Assembly: GCA_026874595.1 (NCBI GenBank)
Contig: CM049310.1
Coordinates: forward strand, 8,806,001-8,870,000
DNA: 64,000 bases
Source of the DNA: Sipunculus nudus
Lineage: Eukaryota; Annelida; Sipuncula; Golfingiida; Sipunculidae
Direction of reading: 5' to 3'
Position numbers and translations under genes: made by a program. Under the pieces are notes generated by a model. That model was not told the origin of the DNA, ran no database searches, and saw only the letters and a program-made list of their open reading frames with translations. Shown here one piece after another: positions 46,089-57,155 of this stretch (position 1 is its first letter; each line of letters opens with the position of its first letter).

Positions 46089-46158
46089 CTCGATCTAGTA
46101 GACCATCACAGTTCTTGGAGTCGGTCTCACGATCCTGGCATGCTTGCCAGAAAATGTT

Positions 46159-46599
46159 ACCCCAGGTTCACACCAGGCATCAGTCTGCAGAAAACATGAG
46201 GAGACAACCAGAGAACTTGATCAAAGTTTAATCGCTTTAAAACATGGCGGGCAGAAGTTTGTTCATTTCAAGTTTGTCCCTCAAGACATGTGCGCAATGG
46301 ATTTACAATAAGACAGAACTGCAGGATAACTGCTATGCTTCATCCTTCTTTTTTCTCTGTATAACTTAATGTATAGTATGCTATGGGACATGAAAACAGT
46401 CAACAATAAACAGATACTATGGGCAATACTTGTCAGATGAAAGAGATGTACATACTGTTCCTTGTTACCAACCTATAGCTCAATTTGGTTCAATAGATAT
46501 GACATATTAGCTAGATACCTCTTTGTTGTTTTGTCAGTAAACATACTAATACAACAAGCAAATTGCTTGGAGATCTAATTTTGCCGGTTTTGTGATTTT
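46159..46599. other. Probable Gypsy LTR/leader and spacer
   Basis: Beyond the TGTTACCCC border at 46156 the sequence should contain the Gypsy LTR, but its other end cannot be fixed without a second copy. No genes. Confidence 0.35.
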
Positions 46600-47265
46600 G
46601 ACCCAGTGATGTGGTTTTGGGTTCACCTTATAGCGTAGTAGATCTTGCAGGCGGTGGGTTAAAAGCCCTACCAGGAACTACGACAAGGCAGGCAAAATTT
46701 AACAGCCCGAGCAAGGAATGTAAAGGTTTGACTTGAATTTTTTTCTCTTGAACAAGCGTCTAGGACTGCAGTCCTAACTTTTATCTACTTTTATCTAATT
46801 TGTCCGGAGAAAGCTTGAGTACCCCTTCTTCTGTGTCCACTAGAACACCAAAAAGGACTGCCTGGGTGGTAGGTTTAACAGTTTTTCCTATATGCACCTG
46901 TAGGAAGATTTATGTTACTGGCCAATTTCATGAATGCATGGCGGTTGTAAAGGCAAGCTGGACTGTTTCTAGGACCAAAGAACATAAAGTCATCAAAGAT
47001 GTGACACTTGTCTTTAACTCTGTATTTATTTTCTTAAATCCACTGAATAGCGGTACTGAACGACTCAAAAATTTGACAAGATGCTGAGCATCCCATTGGT
47101 AGACACATGTCAAAGAAGTAGTGATTATCAAATTTTAATCCCAGTATCTGGTGGTATGGGGATGATCCTGAAAGCATTGCAAATATTGGCCTTAGCAATG
47201 AGAGTTCCTACTCCTAATTTCTGAATGATAGAAACTGCTACATCTAAAATATTATATAGAACCTG
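46600..47265 (-). pseudogene. Reverse transcriptase fragment of another YR-type retrotransposon
   Basis: The minus strand, with two or three frame changes, reads LGVGTLIAKANICNAFRIIP (the Asp of the palm motif is Asn), CLPMGCSASCQIFESFSTAIQWI, HIFDDFMFFGP with both catalytic Asp of the second motif, and LLGLLNFACLVVVPGRAF. The last block parallels LIGFLNFACAVIIP of the Ngaro-like element, so it is a DIRS/Ngaro/PAT-type RT. Neither gag nor YR lies nearby. Confidence 0.75.
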
Positions 47266-48086
47266 ATTATTTTTAGCTCAGCTGACTATAAGTCATCTGA
47301 GCTATAGTTGTGGTCCATTGTCCGTCGTCCATCTGTCCGTCCGTCCGTAGATGTGTCACATTCTGAAACCGTAAGAACTAGGAATCCAAAATTGAGCATA
47401 ATGTTAGATGTCCCGTAGATCTCCTACCAAGCCGAAAACTGGGTCTTTGCGACTTCGTTCCTTTGAGAAATTAAGGAAAAACCTCAATTTTTAGCGAACC
47501 TATGAGCTTATGCGATGGTGTGGCGACGTCCGGCGTCCCATACTATCTTGAAAACAGCAAGAGGTAGCATCACGAAATTTTATGCAAAAAATTAGTCATC
47601 TAAAATACTATATCGGATTTTGCATATTTTTTGGCTAACTGCATTTTCTTAGATTTTATAGGGAAAATGCTAAAAAAGCTTTAAAAATCTTCTTCTCCAA
47701 AACTGTTCAGCCAAAATGTCCAATATTTCACAGAAATGATTCCTGGAATAATTTCTCAATTTTGTTCGAATGGTTTAAGTTCGGTGATTTTTGGCCGAGT
47801 TACAGGAAGTTGAACTTAGTCATCTGTCCATAAAAGCATACTAAAATTACAATCTCAGAAAAGGCTGGAGCTATCATCAGACATGGGGTAATAGTAATAG
47901 ATAATAGTAATAGGCAGTAATTCAATTACTTTTCATCAGTAATAGGCAATAATAGATAATAGGCAGTCCAAAAATGTAGATTAATAGTAATAGTAATAGT
48001 AACAGGCAGATGAGTAATAGATCAATAGCTATTACTTTTAACTATTACCAGTCTGGGGGTAATAAAGAGTTTGTGGGTCTGAGTGC

Positions 48087-48370
48087 AAGTCAGCAGGAAC
48101 ACTGATAAGGGCCCCAGCTGAGGTGAACCTGCATGCTTTCATGCTCATTAACAGGTGGCACAGGCTTATCCTGGGTCATGATGGTCTTACTAAAAACAAT
48201 AGCACATGATGACTGCATTGTTGGTACATCAATGTAGGTGTTTTCCATGAATACTGACTCTTTACAATCGAAGCACAGTACAACCATGCCCTTTGATGTT
48301 TGTGTATAAGCAACTGTTAGCTGGGGCAGAACCCAGTCAGGCAGATCACCAAAGGTTAACCCATACCTGG
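48087..48370 (-). other. Exon-like open stretch inside the hAT-like element
   Basis: On the minus strand a stretch open for about 94 codons follows an acceptor-like CACCAG and ends in a stop at 48087. It contains FGDLPDWVLPQLTVAY, VVLCFDCKESVFM and HLSWGPYQCSC. I do not recognise a family. It could be a fragment of the original transposase or a captured host exon. Confidence 0.3.
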
Positions 48371-49640
48371 TGATTGGTTCCCAACTAAAAATTGTGACTA
48401 AAACTGTACCTTTTTAAACACAAATCTGTGACTATTTCCTTTCCAATCTTGTGGCTTTCTTTTGTGACTTTATTTCCTATCCAAAATTGTGACTTTTATT
48501 TCCTGTGTGTGACATATTTCTTGCAATTATATTTTCACCAGTCAGAAAGGAACACTCCATGAAAACCTTGTTTGCCTTATGTTATAAACATGACTCACCT
48601 CCCAGATGAAACTGGATGACAATTGTGCGGAAGTACATTTGATTTAAGGCAGAAAATGAAATGTACATGTAATATTGAGTTAGTGTTTCTTTCAAAGTAA
48701 ACTATGCAACTGCATTCAGTTGCAATTTGAATTTTGTTAAATTACAAAGGATTTTCAGTTATGTGAAACAGGTAAATAATAATAGTAACATTTTCAGATA
48801 CCCACCCTGATACAATGAAGGAAACCATACTCTTATGATGAGGACAAAGTTTACACATCGCCAAGGCTCACTGATTATTGCAGCATCTTAATAAACTAGG
48901 TATCTATGAGTAGGCAAAAGGGAAACCCCCTGAAAGAGCCCTCAAACCCTTATCTTGCCTCTCTTGCCTACTTCAACCCCTGTCAAATGCGTCTTTAGGA
49001 CTGCAGGAATAATCTTCAGACCAGATCATTGCTGGGTGTAGGACATTCCCCCCTCCCCCTCTTTTGGATTACTCAATTAAAAATAACTCAAAATTAAAAT
49101 TTACTATATATTTTATATTTTTGGTTAAATATACAAAAACAATATCAGTGTATACCTTACACTAGTAAGGTTATGAAAATAAAAATAATCAGTCAAATGA
49201 AAATGCATATAAGCAGTATTTGATGAATAATCATTCATGATAATACAGATGTATATATTGTTGGCGTTTATTTTGTTGATAATAAATTAAGTGACTCATT
49301 AATTATCTATATATACAATATTCTATTACTGCACAGTTATTACTGCTCTATAACAGGACTCACTTTAAAGAATTTTAAATGAAGCCATACATTTTAAAAA
49401 ATAATCTAAAATTTAAAATAAAGCTGGCAAAATTTGGGAGGGGGGGGGGGGGGGGCTCTTGTCTGTACCACACTGTTGCCAGCTGGGGGATTCAACAGCT
49501 TATGTTCATCAGGTGCAATGGACACTTCATTTAGTTATGAACTATTCATGCACCATTTCTTGTTTATTTAGTTGTTGGTAACATATTTTAGTGTGGCCTA
49601 ACGAGCGATCAACATAAGATTCTTCAAGATTAAATGTTTT
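48371..49640. other. Interior of the hAT-like element, no gene
   Basis: AT-rich with short TGTGAC repeats (48385-48520) and a run of about 18 G at 49438-49456. No ORF with motifs. Confidence 0.5.
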
Positions 49641-52049
49641 TACTTATTTTTATAAAACCAGTAATAGTAAATAGTAATAGTAATAGGAGTAAAGTAATAG
49701 TAATAGCCACCTATTACTTTTGTTGAAACACTGTAAATATTAGTTAATAGTAATAGGCAAACACCCAAAGTAATTGTAATAGGCCCTATTATTGAAATCA
49801 GTAATAGGCCCCATGTCTGGCTATCATCACCCAAAATTTATGCCAATGTTGTTCACATCAGACATATCTGAAATTGAGGTATTGGTGGCGCCACCTGCAT
49901 CCACCTTTTTTGTACAGGGGTCATCAGTGCCTGTATCATACTGACGGCTACAAAAAACTTCTTCACTGAAACCATATAGCCAAATAGTTTAATATCTCTC
50001 AGAAATGATCCTAGGGTAGTGCTTTCTGAAATTTGTTCAAATGGTCTAAGTTCATTGACTTTTGGCTGAGTTACGGGAAGCTGAATTTAGTCATATGCTG
50101 TAACAGCCCATTTTAGCTCAGTGGCTACAAAGATCTTCTCCTCAAAAACCACTGGGCCAAATTTTTAAATCTCACTCATTAATTATCCTTAGATGTTGAT
50201 AATTCAAGTTTGTTCAAATGGTTTTGGTTCAGTGATTTTTGGCTGAGTTATGGGAAGCTTAATTTAGCCATTTTGCTGTATTTTCCCATATGAGTTGTAA
50301 ACCTGTAAAAATTTTTTGACTGACCCTACTGAGGCCAATTTGTTTAATATTTTACAAGAATAATCCCCTGAATAATTCTTATAATAATTGTCTTTTATGG
50401 TTCCAAAGAATGAATTTTGGCTGAATTATAAAGGTTCAATTGAGTCATTTTACCATATATGTTAGCTGTGTGAAGCAGATACACAGATACATCTAGATAC
50501 ATCTAGACTGGCACCAGTTTATCAGCATTTATTACATCATGCCTCTAGACATTTAGATTTCAGGTTATCTATGGTTAATATTGACAAGAATGTTTTTTAA
50601 AAGCTTTTAAAAAATGTAGATTTATGATTTTTTAGATATTCCTCATGCCAGGCAATGTTTACAATCACTGCTATACAGCTCTCTGTGGGTATATAAAGAG
50701 GGCTGTACATGGATTATAAATAACTGGTATCCATAGTCAAATTAATTCAAGATTTTGCCATTAGTGAGATGTATCTGTATTAAAATTTTGCATTCAACAT
50801 GCATCTGTATTAATTTTTAGTGAACCTGTGAACTAATGTGATGGTGTGGCGGCGTTTGTCTTCTGTACATTTACCCATACTATTTTGAAAATGATTGGAG
50901 CTAGCATCATGAAATTTAATGCAAAAAATTAGCCATCTGAAAATTTTCTTAAATTTTATAGAGAAAAAGCTAAAAAAAAACCTTTAAAAATCTTCTCCTC
51001 CGAAACACTCAAGCCAAATTGTTCAATATTTCACAGAAATAATCTTTTATACCATCTCCCTCAATTTGTTCAGGAAGTTGAACTTACTCATCTGTCCAAA
51101 AAGAGCATACTAAAATGACAGTCTCAGAAACAGCCAGAGCTATCATCACCAAATTTTTTGCCAGTGTTGGTCACACGAGTCATATATGAAATTCAGGTAT
51201 TGGTGGCACCACCTGAATTGACCTATTTTTGTACGGGGGTCATTGGTCATTTGTACATTAATCCATAATTTCTCATGAATAGCAGGAGCTACCATTCCCA
51301 GATTTTATGCAATAATCTGTCACATATCAAATTTTGTGGGATTCAGCATATTTTTTGCTATCTACATTTACTTAGATTTTATAAGGAAAAAGCTGACAAT
51401 ATTTTGAAAGTCGTCTTCTTGTAGACGGTCCAGCCAAATTGTAAAATATTTTACATAAATGATCCCAGAGGCAAGCCCTCTCAAGTTTGTTCAAATGGTT
51501 TGCATTTGATGAATTTTAGTGGAGTTACACAAATTTGAACAGTCATTCGGCCAAGTTAGCATACTGACATAGTACTCTCAGAAATGACAGAAGCTAGCAT
51601 AACCAGGTATTGTGCAAATGTTGGTCACATGACTCATATTTGAAGTTGTAGATTTAGTGGTGCCACCTACATTGACCTGTTTTTTATGGGCAAAAAACCT
51701 CATAATTTTAGCCTCTTTCAGCTTAATGATGAAACTGTCAAGTTGAATTGTTCAATTTTTCAAAAAAATTATCCTAGGACATGGTTCTTTCAATCATATC
51801 AGAAATTATTCTTAGGTGGCCTTTGTTCAAGTTTACTAGAATGATTTTTGGCAGAACTATTGGACCTTTAACAATGAAAGTACTGCATCTTTTATTATTC
51901 TAGATATTTTGATAAAAAATTTATGAATATGTCGGCTTGAAAAAAGAAATTTTAACCAAAGTCTTTTCAGTATGTGTAAACAGATATACCAACAGGCCAA
52001 GATTGAATCTGTATCTTTAAATAGGATGAGAAACTGCCAACTGTTTCAG

Positions 52050-52560
52050 ATTTAGGAACAAATCAAGAGTTCATTCAGTGCAGCCAGATATAGGTCAAGA
52101 GTTCAATCAGTGCAGTCAAGCACATGGCATGTGATCACCTCATGGGTGACATGTGAACACCTCATGGGCACCATGTGATCACTTCATGGGTGTCAAGCCC
52201 CTCAGGGCAGGGCCCCTGCATGAGCTTATGCAATGGTGTGGCTACTATTTCAGGTTTGGCAACAGGCTAGAGGTCAGTCTGGATCTATTTATAGCTTTGG
52301 CAGACTGCCAACTGTATCAGATTAGGCAACAGGTCAGGAGTTCACTCAGTGCAGCCAGGTATTGGTCAGGAGTTTACTCAGTACAGTAGCTGCATTCTAT
52401 TTATAGTTTTACAGACTGCCAACTGTGTCAGATTATGCAACAGGTCAAGAGTTCACTCAGTGCAGCCAGGTACAGGTCAAAAGTTCACTCAGTCTAGCCA
52501 GGTGCAGGTCATGAGTTCACTCAGTGCAGTAGTCTGAGCAAGCAATTTGTCACAGTTCAC
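52050..52560. repeat. Minisatellite patches: ~31-bp and ~25-bp units
   Basis: Units like AGGTCAAGAGTTCACTCAGTGCAGCC recur at 52063, 52094, 52332, 52363, 52443, 52474 and 52505. Between them (52120-52195) a CATGTGATCACCTCATGGG-like unit is repeated three times. They lie in the 3' part of family B. Confidence 0.75.
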
Positions 52561-53625
52561 TCGGGGCAACAGCCTTTCTCACCTAAGCCTGGTCAGTCCC
52601 ATGCATCAGACTCAAGGTAAGTTTGATGTATTGGCCTAATATTTTGACCTGTCTATGTGTCTTTGATGGCTTTCTCGCTCACAAGACAGGTGTCGCCACC
52701 TACCATGACTTTTGCACACATTTTTCTCAGGAGGGGTTTGATATATCAGTCTGAAATTGGGCTTATGTATATATCTCTGATAGCTTCGTTGTATACAAGA
52801 CTGGTGGTGCCAGCTACAATCTTTTTAGTGTTGTGTGCACCTATGGCAGAATTTCAGCAGTGATGTTTGTGTAATTGTTTCTTGTTCAAAATGTTTAGTA
52901 CTTGCATAGTTCATATACATTAAAAGTAATGGTCCAGCATTGAAGCATTATACCTGGTGTATTTCCCAATGCACATGTTCGCATTAGGCCTGTAGGCCTT
53001 GTTTATTAAAAACCTATTTTCACACTTCAGGACTGCCTAATATCAAAACCACTCATCTGTTTTTCCTCATATTTACCATAAATATTCCTCTATATAGTTC
53101 ATATGTACATGCCAGAAATTAAGTCTGTTAAGTGTAAATTCTTTAAGTTATGGGCCCGAACATAATGGACTTTGTAAAAGATATTGACTCACTTAACATG
53201 AAAAATTTTGAAACAAGAGTCTATTTTCTCAAGTATATAACTATGTTTAATTAAGATTCAATTGTTTACCCAAAATTAGATCTGAATTTTGTAATTTTTT
53301 AAAGTTATTAGCATAAAAATAAAATCAGTACCTTAAATTTTGCCCAAATTTGACCATGGTACGTTTTTTTTCCTGTAAGTACCATTGATTTAATTTTCAC
53401 AGCATGTTAAAATAAATATTTAATTTATTTAAATCTGAAATTTGAAAATAAAAGCTTGAAAATTAATCTAGTCATTGATTTTTTCTTGAGGCTCTATTTT
53501 AGTCATTTGCTTTGATTACAGATTACAGATGCAGGGTCCCACTCCAGGTCACTTGAAGTCAGCTATGCCACGGTTTCTGATTTGTTACAGTCACTGGGGG
53601 AGATCCCCTGCTGTGACAGGTGTAT

Positions 53626-54312
53626 AGTTATTCTCATATCACCATCCAATCATCCCCTCCCCCCCTCGCAAACCCAACCCACCAAGTGTTATGCAGTAAT
53701 TGTTATTGTTTTCACTGTATCTCCTTAATTGTAATGCTGTTTCCACTCTGATATGCAAAAACTTTCCTTGAAAAAATAATTCAAGGTGTAATCCAGAAGA
53801 TGCAATGTTGTGTAATGTAGCTTTTTTAAATAAATCAATTTTCTTTTAAATGATTTTAACAAATATAATTGAACCCATCAGTATGCTTAAATTTATAAAT
53901 TATGAAGCACATTATGGATAAATAAAGACACAATAAAAATTGTGAAATCTTAATCAAGTATTATTTTAGATATTTATTGTTTTGCAGATTTAAAAGATAT
54001 ATTTTTGTGGTAAAAAATAAACATTTGTATGCATGATGGGGTGTTATCTGACAAGATTGAGATTTATGATGATGCAGTTGAGAATAATGAATCAACTTTT
54101 ATATTCAGATATATATGTTATATTGGAAATGTATAGAAATATAAAATTAAATTAAAAAAAAAATTGATGTGATAACAAAATGAGGATTTAATACAAACAT
54201 TTGTTCATTATTGTCCTGCCTCAGCAGAATTTGAGATCAGGCTTTGATTGCCCTATTTTATGTTGTTAATTAGTTATATTTCAACTGTATACATTTCATT
54301 AAAAAATACATA
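53626..54312. other. AT-rich, no gene
   Basis: A C-rich patch lies at 53655-53690. The remainder is AT-rich with no motifs. Confidence 0.45.
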
Positions 54313-56086
54313 CCGTAAAAACTTGCATATAAGTCGATCTCGCATATAAGTAGAGTATGAATTTTCAGGGTAGATATCAGGTAAAAAATTTTTCAAGCCA
54401 TTCTGGAGGTTCAAACCGGTGTAAAGCAGCATACATGACCATCGATAGTAGTGTGACAGGCTACTGGGGAAAGGTGAATTGTATGGCTGGCCACTCGTTT
54501 TTGACATTCATACCACTCCAATTTTTTTTAAACTGTAAAAATGTCATTTGTTTTGTTGTGCAATCTATTTAAAAGTTATTGGGCATCATAAAGACTCTAA
54601 GAATAATAAATATAACAGGTTGATACTTTAGGTATTTTGCAGAAATGAAGATCGTCTGACACCCAGAGTCGGCAGGTGCGCGATAATAGAACAGCCAAGG
54701 ATTTCTCACACCTTCCGTCATTGCTCATTTATTTTAAACTTCTAATGATTGTTTGTGACAGATATCAATAAAAACATGATTATTCAAGCGTGTTATTAAA
54801 ACAGGATTGTCGCGGACTTCTCTACATTTTATATAATCTAAATTGAAAAGAATGCGCGACCAAGCGAGTCGCCTGATAAGGCCGCGTGACAGTGTAAGCT
54901 GTCCTCAGCTTGGTCATATCCGTGGATCAAGGGCAGGAATTTTATGATTTTTATTATACATTCTGAGAAAACACAAGGCCGTAAACGAGTTTTATTCAAG
55001 TTTTAATTAACTCCGGTCTTCCTTGCCTCCACAGACGGACGCACTAATGGACGGACGTTACATGCGATATAACTGCATATATGCAGCGTAGTTATCCAGC
55101 ATAGCGAACCGCAGAGTGAGAGCACGGAAGCCAGGGCAACATGTGGACAACACGTCAGTCGTTCTTTGATCAAACTCCGTTTTCCTATCTTTTTGATGAA
55201 AGTTTTCGTGAATGAATCATATATTTCACATTCTGTGGAGTACTAATTTTGACTAAGTCTTGCAGGTTTTGTGTTCGTTTGTTCATAGCGATATCGATGT
55301 CAGGTTGAACTTCGGTCTATTTTTTTCCCCGAGCTTTGCTCAGTGCCGCAGTCATTCACTACGATTTGGGGTGATTTTTAAGTAGGAACTTCCGAACGGA
55401 GTGATAATTTCCCCCGCGTGTAAGTACACAGGTGAACAGCGTGACCTAGTTTTGGGCTTCTTGGGACAGGCAGCCATCCCCGTACCGAGTGAGCGCTAAT
55501 CGGTGCTGTAATCAGCCATCTGTCACATGTCTGTAGTTCAGATACCACGGCCCACAGGCTTTTACCGTTTACATGTTTGCAAACTTACGCAAGCACCAAA
55601 TGTTTTTGTGGGGAAATACTGTAACATGATTGGCTGTCAAATACACAGGGGCCGATGCCCTGGATAAAATCCCAACTGATTATGCGATACCCGTGCCTCT
55701 TGCACTCGTACTTAATCGCCGTGAATGAAGCTCATTATAGCTAGACGCGGGTCATTTCCTGGTCGTCATCAACCATGTAAATTGCAAACATTTTAATATA
55801 CTGCATTATCAAATGAAAGAACAGCGTAAATGGTCAAAATTTGAAAAAAAAAATATTCGGAAACCTTATTAGACTGTATTTTTGGACCGAAAGGGGGACT
55901 TGTGTACCTGACTTCACCGGAAACGGATATCTAGTTGTCGATCAGTTAAGACATTCAGGCCGGCAGTTTGACAAAGTTCGTGCAAAATTTTGCCTCTCAG
56001 GCTTAGACCCGCACATAAGTCGACTCCCCTTTCTTGAATTAATTTTTTGGGAACAAATTTCTCGACGTATATGCGGTTTTTTATGG
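54313..56086 (-). mobile_element. Non-autonomous TA-flanked DNA transposon, copy 2 (inverted)
   Basis: The ends are CCGTAAAAACTTGC at 54313 and its inverted partner ending TTTTTTATGG at 56086, both flanked by TA. It is collinear with the reverse complement of 25270-28194 minus the solo LTR. It has no long ORF. Near the left end a second GCATATAAGT copy lies inside the TIR. Confidence 0.88.
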
Positions 56087-56109
56087 TATATATTTAATAA
56101 TATATATTA

Positions 56110-56290
56110 TACAAAAAATAGATTCAATTGAACAAATGTGTAAACTTCTGAAATGTGAACAGTTAATCAAAAAGCCAACTAATGATCATGGTAATAGTAC
56201 AGATCATTTGTTCACAAACTGCTCACATGCTTCAGTTTTAAACATTAGGAAACACATGGTCAGGTCACAAAATATTATTTGCAACAATTT
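56110..56290 (+). pseudogene. Possible LINE endonuclease fragment
   Basis: The plus-strand peptide has EQLIKKPTNDHGNSTDHLFTN followed by a basic segment. The pattern QLI..PT...N..DH.FTN is typical near the C-terminal end of APE-type endonucleases of non-LTR retrotransposons. Only about 50 residues fit, and the expected SDH motif is not clear. Confidence 0.35.
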
Positions 56291-56399
56291 CTTGCTCATC
56301 AATACAAACCAACCATATAAACCAACCATGGCCTTTATTACCTCTTCCTCTTACACTTTATCTCCATTTGATATTATTTTAGATTTTCATCTGAGAACA

Positions 56400-57155
56400 G
56401 TGACCCATGGGTCCCTTGTTTCTAGGGTTGCCCTCATTAATAGATGAGCATGAAGGAAAGGATAGATTGTGTATTAATCTTAAGCCGTTATCCTTTTTTG
56501 GGATAAGGCCTAAAGGGGAGCAGCGAAAGGGTGGGAGGGTGAAAGGACCACAGATACAGTTCGCTTCTAATTCTTTGGTGATTTTTGTTCTGACTGCTTC
56601 TGGGTTTATTGTTACTGATGGGTGGTTATTGAACTCCCCTGGCACCAAGGGTTCTTTATGGTTTATAGAGAAGCTGTGTTTGAAGCCTGAAAAGAGGAAT
56701 GAAGAAAGATCTTGGTCATAACCCGGTAATTCGAGTTGAAGATTGTGACTATTGATTGTGGGGGGGAGCTCGAAAGGGCATTGAATTGGCTGGATTTGAG
56801 GGTACTGAGTTGGTTGAAGGACAGGGGGATTGGCGTGCTATCGGAATAGGGAAAGTTGAGCAAGAAATTCTGGGGTGTTGTAGCAAAGAAAACATTTGTG
56901 GCAGTACACGCATGGATGGTAGGAGCATTTTCCATTGTGGTGGTATTCAAAACAGAAAGTACTGGGTACAAAAAGGGATGTGTTTTCTAGTTAGTTTCAT
57001 CTACTCGAATTTGAATTTGATCTTTGAGGGGAGCTGGTTCTTTCCCTCAACTCTTTAACTCTTTGCCTCTGACATGGGCCCCTCCAGATTTTGCCCAAAG
57101 GAAAAGCCTGGATTGTTGGCCCAATATTGCCGATAAGCCCGGTCATAGAAATGCC
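56400..57155 (-). pseudogene. Third Ngaro-like relic: gag C terminus and RT N terminus
   Basis: On the minus strand WHFYDRAYRQYWANNPGFSFG (57070-57150) matches the YD..FR...W block of the other gags. It is followed, with frame changes, by a zinc cluster CSYHPCVYCHKCFLC near 56880-56930. The RT frame 56648-56440 has INPEAVRTKITKELEANCICGPF and PLGLIPKKDNGLRLIHNLSFP with SSIN, then ends. Its upper border joins family B at 57153. Confidence 0.75.

Larger units (their letters stand above)
43193..46158 (-). mobile_element. Gypsy/Ty3-type LTR retrotransposon relic (gag, protease, part of RT)
   Basis: On the minus strand the order is LTR end, gag, zinc knuckle, protease and RT, cut off after the catalytic motif where the Ngaro-like element begins. 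RNase H and integrase are absent. An LTR end is suggested by a border reading GGGGTAACA at about 46156, followed by TTTTCTGGCAAG as a leader. Confidence 0.82.
47878..49819. mobile_element. hAT-like non-autonomous transposon with 8-bp target duplication
   Basis: The ends CAGACATGGGG (47878) and CCCCATGTCTG (to 49819) are perfect 11-bp inverted repeats. The flanks GCTATCAT at 47870-47877 and 49820-49827 are a perfect 8-bp duplication. Uninterrupted copies of the target occur in related repeats near 51139 and 57447. Size is 1,942 bp. Both sub-terminal regions are filled with AATAGTAATAG-type repeats, likely binding sites for a transposase. CA...TG ends with 8-bp duplications are hAT hallmarks. 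Confidence 0.9.
47489..53006 (+). mobile_element. Family B element, Helentron-like, with nested hAT-like insertion
   Basis: It starts TTTTTAGCGAACC and ends near GTTCGCATTAGGCCTGTAGGCCTTGTT, that is, the inverse of GCGAAC followed by an AGGCCT-GT-AGGCCT hairpin. The body repeats units with TTCAATATTTCACAGAAAT, CAAGTTTGTTCAAATGG, TTGGCTGAGTTA and GGTGGCGCCACC-like palindromes (49830-51900). A head-like TTTTTAGTGAACC recurs at 50816, so there may be two tandem copies. No protein coding capacity. It is inserted at a T run in family A. Confidence 0.7.
47272..53625 (+). mobile_element. Family A copy split by a nested family B element
   Basis: Family A runs from TTTTTAGCTCAGCTGACT at 47272 to CTCAATTTTT at 47493, then resumes at about 53007 (TTATTAAAAACCTATTTTCACAC) and continues to about 53420. 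The uninterrupted order is seen at 13365-13390. Near 53560-53610 AGTCAGCT (inverse of the head) is followed by a GGGG-AGAT-CCCC hairpin, which would be the 3' sub-terminal repeat and hairpin of a Helentron-like element. Confidence 0.75.

Noticed and set aside
56136-56447. Full 103-codon plus-strand frame as a gene
   Set aside because: Only the first part resembles a LINE endonuclease; the rest is antisense to a YR reverse transcriptase fragment.
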